Positions 24,549 to 32,610 of a DNA stretch of 32,610 bases are shown one piece after another (the first letter of the stretch is position 1; each line of letters starts with the position of its first letter). Position numbers and translations under genes: made by a program. Source of the stretch: Smittium mucronatum (lineage: Eukaryota; Kickxellomycota; Harpellomycetes; Harpellales; Legeriomycetaceae); contig LSSL01002490.1 in NCBI GenBank assembly GCA_001953115.1, forward strand, positions 1-32,610, read 5' to 3'. The notes under the pieces were generated by a model. The model searched no databases. It saw nothing but the letters and a program-made list of their open reading frames with translations, and was not told the origin of the DNA.

Positions 24549-24741
24549 TTTTTTTTTTATCACGGAATTTTGTTGTAATACAACGCAATTTAGAACTATA
24601 TTAAAAATTATGAAAAAAAGAAAAAGGCGTATAGAAAAGACTATTATCCTAACTACAATAAGCTCCTCTGCCGGACTACCGGCTGCGTACCTACGGGAAA
24701 AGGGTTCAATCTACCAACCGAAAGACCCCCCCTGGCATTGC
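24549..24741 (-). mobile_element. SINE-like retroelement, copy B
   Basis: A 193-base inverted copy of the element at 605-798. Its sense strand is minus: the 5' end is at 24741 (GCAATGCCAGG), and the A-tail is at 24558-24549. The tRNA-like box A block TCTTTCGGTTGGTAGA is identical to copy A. The box B position reads GGTACGCAGCC, matching 8 of 11 bases of the canonical GGTTCGAATCC. It is flanked by a 15-base target-site duplication with one mismatch, so this insertion is full length and fairly recent. It has no coding capacity. It lies about 225 bases upstream of the ATP12 start codon and could affect that promoter. Confidence 0.75.
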
Positions 24742-24756
24742 TTCTGAAGCATTGAT
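24742..24756. repeat. Target-site duplication, upstream copy
   Basis: Partner of 24534-24548, with one mismatch (T for C at the 11th base). It abuts the 5' end of the element. Confidence 0.75.
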
Positions 24757-24967
24757 AATTGAATATAATTATTAATACAAAAGTGGCCAGCTAATGGTTG
24801 GCTATATACTAGTGATCATCAATAAGCCAACCAAAATCGAATTGAAGTAAAATCCATCAAGATCAAATTATTAATATTAGAGTTTATTGCAAGATTTTTT
24901 ATCAGGGAAAGAGCTTTAGTCGTGAAGAAGCTTTTATTGTTGCGCCAATTTTTTTTTTTTTACAAAC
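24757..24967 (+). promoter_or_regulatory. Upstream region of ATP12
   Basis: A 211-base interval between the SINE-like insertion and the ATP12 ATG. It includes a T-run ending just before the start codon, a common feature of fungal leaders. A TATA-like string (GCTATATACTAG) lies near 24810. No specific regulatory motif is recognised. Confidence 0.3.
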
Positions 24968-26082
24968 ATGATTAGACTTGGACTAAATTTGATACGCGGC
25001 AGCAGCCAGAATTTAAATAAAGGAACGACTGTATCGCCATTAGTTGTGTTACCAAAGAGATTCTTCAATAATTCGATCGTATCGAGGGAAGCTGAAAAAA
25101 AAGGTGAATACATATTATTTATAATAAATTAGTGCGTGTTTAAAAAATTAAAAGTTTGTTTTCTGGAACTGATTTTTGTGGCTTTGCGATAAAAGAAAAG
25201 AAGGAACTCCCAAAGGGACTTAAACGGTTCTGGAAGACAGCCACAGTCGGTGAAATTCCTGAAGGGTATGTAGTGAAACTCGATTCGCGACTACTTAAAT
25301 TATCTGATGGAAATCCATTAATTATTTCTCGGAAGGAAGAGACTCTTGCAGCTCTCGTGGCAGCTGAATGGGAAGCCCAAGAATCTAACTTAAAACCACA
25401 TTCTTTGCCGCTAACATCTCTAGTTTTCCGATCAAGGGAGGGATTATCAGAACCTAATGTTCGAAAAGAGGTTATTTCATTATTGATGCGCTATTTCGAT
25501 ACAGACTCGATAGTTTTCCACGCCGAATTCCCTAAAGCTCTTGTTGATTTACAAGCTGAATGCTGGAAACCTATCATTGAATGGGCTACCAAAAGGTTCG
25601 GGATTGAGATAAATACTTATACCCAGATTGTAATCAACCAGAAACAAAATAAGCATTCTGCCGTTACTCTCAAATTATACATGGAGACTCTATCCCCACA
25701 AAAATTAGCAGGTAAGCCAGTCTCAACTGCATTTATAGATAATAGATTTATTTTGTATTTTTATTTTTGGGAATAGCTCTTGAAAAGGCCGTTATTGTAT
25801 CGAAATCTCTCTTAATCGGGTTGGCTCTTGTTGAAAGGCAGATTACTGTTGAGCAGGCAGCCAAGGCAGCAAGAATAGAGTCACTAGTCCAAACCCAGTT
25901 CTGGGGATCCTTTGAAAATGGTACCATTTTGACTACCCACCTTTTCTTAACAATTTCATTTCTTATTCTAACAATTTTTTTTTTATAAAAATGTATTTTA
26001 CTGTAACTTAGTTCACGAACTGGATGAGGCGCTAGTTAAACAGGACTTGGCAGCTGCCGTGTGCACTATCATCGACCTTTAA
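24968..26082 (+). CDS. ATP12: ATP12, mitochondrial F1-ATPase assembly chaperone, four exons
   Basis: Binds the F1 alpha subunit in the mitochondrial matrix and hands it into the alpha3-beta3 hexamer of ATP synthase. Exons are 24968-25103, 25196-25711, 25777-25920 and 26012-26082; the GT-AG introns are 92, 65 and 91 bases. The product is 288 residues. Residues 1-45 are rich in Arg, Ser and Asn with no acid before about residue 41, as in a matrix presequence; KRFF/NNS is a plausible cleavage site. The family motifs follow: RFWKTATV (about 56-63), LDSRLLK, EWEAQ (103-107) and KPHSLPLTSL (112-121), then FWGSFEN. Intron 1 was placed by phase: the acceptor is the unusual ATAAAAG ending at 25195, preceded by a good branch site AACTGAT, and the nearer AG sites give stops or the wrong frame. 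The last exon encodes a short C-terminal tail. Poly(A)-type AATAAA motifs lie at 26195 and 26233. Confidence 0.95.
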
Positions 26083-26194
26083 ATTATTTACAGCCATCTT
26101 TGCTTCAAAGCCATTTCAAGCATATATAGCGAGTTTCTAAGGAAACGCTTTTCATAATTTTAAGCAAAATGAGATGCTTCTCAAATATTCAGCA

Positions 26195-26238
26195 AATAAA
26201 TATGTGCTTCTATGAAACAAGGTGCTAGTATCAATAAA
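26195..26238 (+). terminator. Candidate poly(A) signals for ATP12
   Basis: AATAAA occurs at 26195-26200 and 26233-26238, 113 and 151 bases after the ATP12 stop codon. Positions are typical for fungal 3' ends, but such hexamers are common in AT-rich DNA. Confidence 0.4.
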
Positions 26239-26568
26239 ATGCGATATACATGTTTTAATATTTAATTGATCCTTTAAAGATTGAATACATACGGAAATAT
26301 TCTACATTTTGGAGTAGGATATTTAAAGAGAAAGTCTTGTTCGGGATTGCACGCCATTCATTGATCATTTCTTAAATCCATTAAAATTGTAGGATAAATG
26401 AACATTATTAGCGTATAACTTGTCTTTTTGAACATGTATTTCATTTTCCAGTGTATTTGTGAATTCATTTATTGGTTTTTCATTAATACACAGATTTTAA
26501 TGTGTGCATAATTTTGGTTTTAACCATATAAAGGCAATTGTAATATCAGAGCATAAATGTTCCATATT

Positions 26569-27306
26569 TCAAACATTGCTACTAATATAAAATATACCGC
26601 AGCAAGAAAACGTGTTAAGATTCAAGTAATCAAACGACGTTGAAGCTATTAGAATTGTGTGCTGCTGTTGGTCAGTTTCATTAGACGAAATGCGAGTAGT
26701 TTTGTACAGAGTAGTTATCTAAATCTATACAATATCAACACTTTACCATATCGAATTTATATCGAAAGGAATATATTTTGTTTGAGTGTTAATGTTTATG
26801 AAATTACATGCATACTCTACAATGTAGCCAATAAAAGATGTTTACTCTTATCATTCACACGCTATTGGCAGAATCATAGCTGAAATGTTTAATGGAAGTA
26901 TTTACGTTCGATAGCTGTCTAGTTCTCCTGATATTGAGTACAAGAGGCCTTTATGGCTCACAAGTGTTGATATGGCATAAGGAATAAAAGTTTGATGCGA
27001 TCTAGTGGATGAAGAATCGAAAGAGGGGTGATTGTTTTTCAAGAGGTTTTGTGCTGTTAGCTGAGCGCACTCGGCGATGCGGTAGTATACGGCTGTGGGG
27101 AAGAGACTAAAAATGTCTTCAGAAAAAGTCAAGAAAATCCGTAATGGTAAAAAAAAAAATAGCAGCAAATCACTTAATCTTTTAATCGAGCCAAAATGGG
27201 TAGCCTTGACAGCCTAATAAAAATACAAGGTAACAGATCTGATTACCAATAAAGGAACAAAAAAAACCCCTCCGAAGGGAATGCGGTCAGTTCACCAACC
27301 AACCAT
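26569..27306 (-). CDS. Possible roadblock/LAMTOR4-like protein, tentative exon model
   Basis: If right, this is a Ragulator-type roadblock subunit, which would act in TORC1 signalling at the vacuole. The secure part is a GC-rich exon (27106-26906) with a long open minus-strand frame in AT-rich DNA. It encodes FIPYAIST, then LVSHKGLLYSISGELDS. This aligns without gaps to human LAMTOR4 (RIPDQLGY, LVLSEG, SSGDLEN) with shared I-P, L-V, G, S-G and L. A last exon (26718-26569) supplies HTILIAS, FDYLNLNTF and CGIFYIS, which fit the remaining beta strands, then TGA. Joining them needs a 19-base exon (26879-26861; YDSANS, continuing the helix) behind a 26-base intron (26905-26880), far shorter than any other here, and a 142-base intron. 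The start codon is uncertain: an 11-base first exon at 27306-27296 (MVG plus a split codon) keeps the frame across a 189-base intron. The total would be 126 residues. The gene could be wrong in its ends, decayed or miscalled. Confidence 0.42.
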
Positions 27307-27439
27307 GTTTGAGTAATCCAAAAAAAAACTACAGGGATTAAACTTTACTGGATTTATCCAAAAAGAATACTTTATTTCTTTTGGGCCGAAAATACCAATA
27401 CTCTTAATTTTAAAGATCTGCTTTTCCAGAATTTTTAAA
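27307..27439. promoter_or_regulatory. Putative 133-base divergent promoter
   Basis: Separates the tentative minus-strand gene (start 27306) from the plus-strand gene starting at 27440. It contains a near-palindrome TGGATTTATCCA (27349-27360) with perfect 5-base arms. The bidirectional role depends on the minus-strand model being correct. Confidence 0.3.
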
Positions 27440-28296
27440 ATGCAAATTCAACAGAGCGATTCAATTAACCCTGCAAGCACAGAAAACGATGCTGCTGATT
27501 TCGTCGATAACAGCAGCCATTTAGGCGATATATTTTTGCCCCAATCCACGTTTTGTCTACTTCCTCCTGAATTCGTCGATCCCATCCAAAGAATTTTTCT
27601 CGCTGCAAATGGGAATCTCCAACGTCTATTAAGGTATATATAGTTTAAAAATTATGCTCAAATACTATTAATATAAACACATTCTCTCTATTGCTTCTAT
27701 TCAATCACCTTTTCGGCTTTGGATTTTTCACCACTGAACTATTGCTCTCTTGTTTTTTTTTTCAAAAAAAAATAAATCTAGCTCGTACTATAACAGTCCT
27801 ATAAACGTTGAAATCGTATACAATCAGAAATCCGAGTTCCCCGAATTAGAACATTCTTTAATGACATTTACGAGAAAAGTCAATCTATTACGTGGAGATA
27901 AGCTTGTGGTTGTTGCTAATAGCAAAATTCATTTAAAAACCGAAAAGGCCGTTTCTCTGATAACTACAAAGAACGTCGGAATAGCTCAGTTCTTCAGGTA
28001 AAAACACTCGTTACTTTTTTTATTTTGTTATCAGGTGTATAAACTAAAAAAATATAGATTCATAAACCAGGACACTTGATTCACATTAAATATTAATTTT
28101 TTTTAAAAAAAATATATACTCCTACAAATAAAAATTATATTGAATTGCTAGATTCACAAACGAATTCCCAGACTTTGTTCTAAAAACAGCAACTCTTAAC
28201 AAAGATGGTTCCTTTTCTCGAGACTATACATTATCAACTACCGACTTGGAGTGCCACATTAATGAGTTCTTTTTACCAGGGATGCTCAAAGTTTAA
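27440..28296 (+). CDS. Uncharacterised fungal protein, probable chorismate-lyase/UbiC-like fold, three exons
   Basis: Exons 27440-27633, 27782-27997 and 28152-28296; the GT-AG introns are 148 and 154 bases, each splitting a codon after its second base (AG/C and AG/A). The product is 184 residues. Residues 1-40 are polar and probably disordered. From 41 the pattern is LPPEFVDPIQRIFLAANGN, LQRLLSSYY, INVEIVYNQ, TFTRKVNLLRGDKLVVVANS, IGIAQFFR-type helix (130-137), then YTLSTTDLECHINEFF (162-177). From memory, this order matches a widespread fungal protein family placed in the chorismate pyruvate-lyase/UbiC-associated superfamily: a T-LQR helix, hydrophobic strands carrying FTR and V-A-S, a G-x-x-FR helix, and a terminal ExxIxExF strand. 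No function is established for the fungal members. There is no signal peptide or membrane segment. It ends 51 bases from the convergent bHLH gene. The gene is secure; the fold is a tentative recognition. Confidence 0.8.
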
Positions 28297-28347
28297 GACA
28301 TCTACACATCACATTCCAATCCTTTGTTACCAGTTTGTCACATTCGA

Positions 28348-30576
28348 CTATTGTCTGGATTCTCTTAATCTCTTATTTTCTGCCTTGACTCCTTCCAATT
28401 CAATTAGAGTATCATCCACCCATCGTAAAACTATTATATATTTCAAAATCATTTTAATTAATAAAACTTGCAATTTTTATAAAGAAAAGCTTACATCTTG
28501 CTAGTAAAACTGGTCTTGCTAATTCTCTACCATCGTCACTCACAGCATAATTCTCTGGCAACATTCTCTTCAAGATATCAAAGTTTTCCCTCATAGCATC
28601 GCGCCTTCTTTGCTCAGAGATCCTTTGCCAAAGTGTTCCGCTTTGCACAGCTCCCCTCTTTTTTCCCTTTTGCGAATCACTTGGACTTAAGAGCGCTTCC
28701 TTTTCACAAGACTCGTTTTTATCTTCGTCTTTACTGTTCAAAGTGGAATCCAACTGGTCATCATTTAAAGCCGGTTCATTTCCTGGGCTTTTATTCTCAA
28801 TGGTTTCAACTTCAGCAATACTAGCTAGAGATTCTTGATTTTTGTACTCTCTTAATGCCGAAATATCAATCATGGAATTGCTCGGTTTCATCTTGGCTTT
28901 ACTCGACTCAACGGATTCTGGTTCAGGTTGTTTTGTTCCATTTTCCACAAAGATATTCTTTAATGTATCAGAAAGAGGTCTCTTTTTCTTTTTTTTGACC
29001 AGGCTTGTTGACCCGCTTGCCGATTTGCTCTTTTGAGACTCTATTTTTGGCCGAACAAACAGTATTGGTTTAAGGGTGGTTTCGGCCAATTGGCGATCCA
29101 CTCTATGAGAAGCTCCTAGTCCCAGTTTATTTGGTTTTGGGTTCAAATCATCAGTTTTATGTCTAATCATATTAGTTTTACTAGACTCACCTAGAACCAT
29201 TTGCGATACTTTTCCAGATTTGGATGCTGAGTTTTCAGATAAAAGCGCTTGACCAGCACTGCTCTTACCATTATCTGATTGTTGTGGAAAACAGTCTACT
29301 TGTTTTGGTTCGTTGACTAGTTCGAGCTGCGCAAAACTGGCCGGATTGAATGAGTGATGTTTAAGAGAATGTATTTTCTGGCCAGTTTTGTCCCAAAAGC
29401 TAAAAGCTGGGTTGTACAGCGACCCTGATCTGGTCATATTTACAGGGTTTGAGAATCGATCCGGATCATTCTTGTGTTCAAGGTTCAAGTCCAAACTGAA
29501 TGGCCGAGTCCGCTTTTTCTTTTGGATATTTGGCATTGGTTTCATATCAAGAAACGAGGGATCGTTATTGTTGATAAATTGTGGGAACCTTTGACTATTC
29601 AAAGGATCGTATAGTTTTTGGCGTAACGGATCGGTTCCGTAACTTGGATCATAAACAAATTCGTCTAAGTCAGCATCAATTATATCGAATTTGTTCGAGG
29701 AGCCGAGTCCATTGGGGCCCAGGGTTGTTGGAAGGGTGGGACCAGAAGATGTGCGTTTTGAGGTGATTTCAGCAGAAAATTCGGAGTTCGTGTAGAATCC
29801 ATCATCAACAATATTAAAGTTTGCTGGTGATGGGGTCATGCAGTACTGATCGAATACCGAATCTGATGGGTAGGTGAAAGGAGTAAGATGGGGAGCGGCC
29901 GAGGGATTAGAATTGAATCTTGGCAGCGGAGCGGAATTAGGAACGTCAGAAAAGAAAGAGTAGTCTAGAGTCGGTTTCAAAAAAAGTTGGGATTGTTGGG
30001 GACTGAAACCGCCAATTGGAGGTTTGACTAGGGGATGGGGTTGTTGTGGACCATTAACCAAAAAGCTGCTCTTTTCAAGTCTGAAATTCGGCTGTGATAT
30101 GCCTAACGGAGTATCAAGATCATTCGATGGAAGACCGTTACTCAATGTCTCTTGGCTAGAAGATCGGTTAAACCCTTGTTCTGGCTGAATTCCGAAATTG
30201 AATCCAGTATTGGAACTAGTCTTATCAGCGCCAAGCCTAAAAACAAAAAAGAATTTATAAAGAAAAATTAATTGCCTAAAAGAATGCGAAATTACGGTTG
30301 GTTATTTAGATTTGAATCAATGCCGCCCATGAAATGGTCAAGGATGATATTTTGAGTCTGTATATCGAAGGCTTGGCTGTCGCCAGAGTCAAAGATCAAA
30401 TTATCGAAATTTCTGGCAAAAGTGTCAAGAGTTTTGTCTGGAAAAGCGAATTGAACATTTTGAGAATTTTCAGGTTGTTTCGGGTTTTGGGATTCTAAGG
30501 AATCAAATGAGATTTCGTGTTGGCTAGATCCAATGCCTAATGGAGACAATATCTTATGTTCAATCCTTTGGTCCAT
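28348..30576 (-). CDS. Basic helix-loop-helix transcription factor, 701 residues, three exons
   Basis: A nuclear DNA-binding regulator. Exons are 30576-30296, 30236-28495 and 28430-28348; the introns are 59 and 64 bases. Residues 1-620 are low-complexity Ser/Pro/Asn/Gln-rich sequence, probably disordered and regulatory, with Lys-rich clusters at about 331-338 (KKKRTRPF) and 506-513 (KKKKKRPL) that could be nuclear import signals. The bHLH is at about 628-690: basic region QRISEQRRR with E635 and R638/R639, helix 1 DAMRENFDILKRMLP, loop, then helix 2 PVLLARFLRWVDDTLIEL followed by a short Leu-containing coil to the C-terminus. Intron 2 cuts inside helix 2, so the domain is complete only after splicing (LLAR then FLRWV). 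By alignment to Max the E9 and R13 positions are kept but H5 is Gln. An out-of-frame ATG lies five bases upstream. The target genes and exact subfamily (INO4-, Mlx- or other-like) are not decidable here. Confidence 0.93.
28460..28465 (+). terminator. Candidate poly(A) signal inside the opposing gene
   Basis: AATAAA, 164 bases after the stop of the 27440-28296 gene, lying within intron 2 of the convergent bHLH gene. If used, the two transcripts would overlap as antisense over the last bHLH exon. Confidence 0.25.
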
Positions 30577-30581
30577 ATCAT
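30537..30581 (-). promoter_or_regulatory. Overlapping upstream ORF at the bHLH start codon
   Basis: An ATG at 30581 precedes the main ATG (30576) by five bases in another frame and opens 14 codons ending in TAG at 30539-30537. A scanning ribosome that starts there would miss the main start. This could damp translation of the transcription factor; it depends on the mRNA 5' end lying upstream of 30581. Confidence 0.45.
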
Positions 30582-32389
30582 GAAATAAGAAATGACCCCC
30601 CTTCTACTGTTGCAATGTTTAGCAAGATAAGAATAGTGTGTAAAGGATCAGTGGTCTAAGAAAGTCAGGGGTTTGAAGGCTTTGGGCTTGTAATTACTCC
30701 TAAAAGCTGGAAAATAAAAAAAACTTATTTATGGTACTATATCTAGTAGATTCAAGTCTTAATTATGAAAAGGCAAGTAAAGTGATTGCTTTATTTCTAA
30801 TATCTTAGCGCCTGTTAATAATAATAATAATAATTAAATCAGAGTGTGATTAAAAGTGACGGGTTAGGGGAGAAGGGGTAAATGAATTATATCAATCTTT
30901 TCTTTTTAATGATTAAAGAGGAGGAGGAGAGCAATAATAAAGAAAAAGAGAGAAAGGTTTAATAAAAAGGTGTATTTGGAATATCAAACAAAAGAAGGAA
31001 ATATCCGATACTTTATCCATATATTAATAAATAAATTAGAAGTAACGGAATTGATTGAAAAGACAGCTTTGAAAGAATAGAATGCCCTGTTAAATACTAG
31101 GATTTTTTTCCATTTTACTTTTATACCAAAACAACCCTATATTTCTCAAATTAAGATAACTTGATATATAATTATTTCTATTTATTTTTTTTCAACAATG
31201 ATTAATGAATAAGCAGCCCTTATTGAAAAAGAAAAAGAAAAAAACCCACTTGTTGGATTCCCTATTGAATGGCAACTAGTCTTCCACTTCCTTCCCCTTT
31301 ATTTTATTAGTAGTGGAGAGGTTTATTTCTTTTTTTCAAATTTTTAAAAGAAAAAAAAAAAGCACAACTATATATGGACTCTATTTTTTTTTCAATACCA
31401 ACATATTGTTAGATTGAGAATAATCAGTTTGGAAAAATGATTCGACGCTTCTCTTTAGAGTGAGAACAATATGGTTGATTCATCCAATTGTATTCGCAAA
31501 TCAACTTGTAATTATAGAGCCATAATGGGGACTCGATGTTGATTGGTGGTTATTGTGTACAGGGTAGTGTATTTTTTTTTGCGCCTTATTGTAAAAATAC
31601 TGGACTTTTGATGTAAATCAATATTGTGTTTTATTATCATTATTATTATGTGGTTAGTCTTTGATATTTAGAGATAGTAATATCAGTAAAATTTTCAGTG
31701 TTTATCCCTTTTTTTATACTGGTGGGTTTGGAGAGAAAGGGGGATCTTTTGTGAGAGGGGGGGGGGAGAAGATATTCACTCGAAAATCCACACTAAACAG
31801 AGCTAAGGTTGTGTCTTTAGAGTACTTTGCATTTCGAAATATTTTTTTTTGTTAATAATGATGTAGCTAGTTTTGGCAGTTTGTTGGATCCTAATAGTTC
31901 GAAATTAAATCAAATTTTTTGGATTGTAAATCCAATATGAATAAGTAATAGCAGTAATGTTGTGTATATTTAACAATGTACTGCAATCCAATGGTCCGCC
32001 CCGCTATTGAATTTTGTTCATTTCAAATAATTTAGTGGTAATGGTGAACTGATAAATACGACTATTCCATATCTAGACAGAAAGTTTCCTCATTTAGAAG
32101 TATGTTTTTGATGATCAAATCCCTGTCTTTCCGTGATATTAAAAGCATAAATTTCACTCAAAATGGTATTTTCAAGTATGTGTGAAGAGTGGAGTTGGGA
32201 TATCGGTCTAGGTATATAGATATGTTGATATCAAAATAAAACTACAGGTCCACCTTCTCATATAATGTTCGCCTATTTATTGTAGCTTGGGATAGTATCA
32301 CATTCAATCAAACTCCACCTGGAATTGTATAATATATTGAATATCCTTGATTAAAGCTTGGAAAACTCCTAGGAATAAGCATGGCTTTC
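30577..32389 (-). other. Upstream region of the bHLH gene; no gene seen
   Basis: About 1.8 kb without a supportable exon. It contains a purine-rich stretch (about 30914-30957), six copies of TAA at 30816-30833, several A or T runs and a G10 run at 31757-31766. It probably contains the bHLH promoter and 5' leader. Some parts (31480-32380) are less AT-rich than the central desert, but I found no frame with recognisable protein similarity. Confidence 0.45.
30816..30833. repeat. TAA trinucleotide repeat, six copies
   Basis: Six perfect copies of TAA, a simple-sequence repeat upstream of the bHLH gene. Confidence 0.9.
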
Positions 32390-32610
32390 CTAGGATTTAG
32401 GATAAACTGGTCTCTTTTTCTTTTTCCGCAACATAGAGATACTAATACTACCCCCCCCTCCTCCGGGATTCCATACTCGCACTTTGTCCAGCTGCTTTAA
32501 TTTATTTGTATCTTGATACACACAAAGTGCTGATTGATAAAAGAGAATACGGTGCATAAATGACTTGGCGTTAGTTCTAGCGTAAACCAACCTCCATTGA
32601 TTTTTTTTTT
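32390..32610 (-). other. Open minus-strand frame running off the window edge, unresolved
   Basis: The frame stays open from the window edge to a TAG at 32392-32390. It includes NQWRLVYARTNAKSFMHR and KQLDKVRVWNP, followed by a Gly run encoded by GGAGGAGGGGGGGG and a Lys-rich tail. The first half has coding-like composition. The G-run and A-rich tail look more like the 3' end of a retroelement. I do not recognise a family, and it may be a partial exon, a relic or chance. Confidence 0.25.

Noticed and set aside
24660..24740. A possible tRNA gene, because of GGGTTCAATC on the plus strand
   Set aside because: No cloverleaf can be drawn around it. The block belongs to the inverted SINE-like copy, whose tRNA-like features lie on the other strand and are degenerate.
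26659..26883. Plus-strand open frame of 74 codons
   Set aside because: It starts at a non-ATG codon, has unremarkable composition and overlaps the minus-strand exon that fits a roadblock fold better.
28205..28504. Plus-strand open frame of 99 codons overlapping the end of the UbiC-like gene
   Set aside because: It is in another frame from the spliced last exon and runs into the bHLH gene; the spliced reading ends cleanly at 28296.
28633..29766. Several plus-strand open frames of 60-68 codons opposite the bHLH gene
   Set aside because: They lie antisense to a long spliced coding exon whose composition explains them; none has a start context or family resemblance.

Overview
The window reads as nuclear DNA of a fungus with a very AT-rich genome, probably from an early-diverging lineage. 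The lineage is inference, because no database search was possible. The genes carry short GT-AG introns (59 to 154 bases where I am confident), AATAAA-type signals and GC-richer exons in AT-rich surroundings. They include squalene synthase (ergosterol pathway) and the mitochondrial F1-ATPase assembly factor ATP12. No bacterial operons, rRNA, convincing tRNA or CRISPR array were seen.

Layout. Bases 1-2421 hold no intact gene. This stretch has a mosaic of GC-richer repeat debris (a 43-base tandem duplication, a TTCG hairpin) and one copy of a tRNA-like short retroelement (605-798). Bases 2422-4028, minus strand, hold a complete five-exon squalene synthase with a 28-base microexon. Bases 4029 to about 24533 are a 20-kb gene desert; lines counted by hand fall as low as 7 to 15% GC, and it contains only small simple repeats. 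At 24534-24756 lies a second, inverted copy of the retroelement, bounded by a 15-base target-site duplication.

The right-hand third is gene-dense. It holds ATP12 (24968-26082, plus, four exons), a tentative roadblock/LAMTOR4-like gene (26569-27306, minus), an uncharacterised fungal protein that I think has a chorismate-lyase-like fold (27440-28296, plus, three exons), and a 701-residue bHLH transcription factor (28348-30576, minus, three exons). The last two are convergent with only 51 bases between their stop codons. The LAMTOR4-like gene and the chorismate-lyase-like gene would share a 133-base divergent promoter. Bases 30577-32610 are mainly the upstream region of the bHLH gene, with a weak possible exon running off the right edge.

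Functionally these are unlinked eukaryotic genes: sterol synthesis at the ER, ATP synthase assembly in mitochondria, possible TORC1/Ragulator signalling at the vacuole, and nuclear transcription control. I see no gene cluster. The points most worth checking are the retroelement family, the desert as a candidate centromere or heterochromatin block, the LAMTOR4-like gene with an apparent 26-base intron, and the ERG9 microexon. All intron joins were made by eye from splice sites and reading phase.
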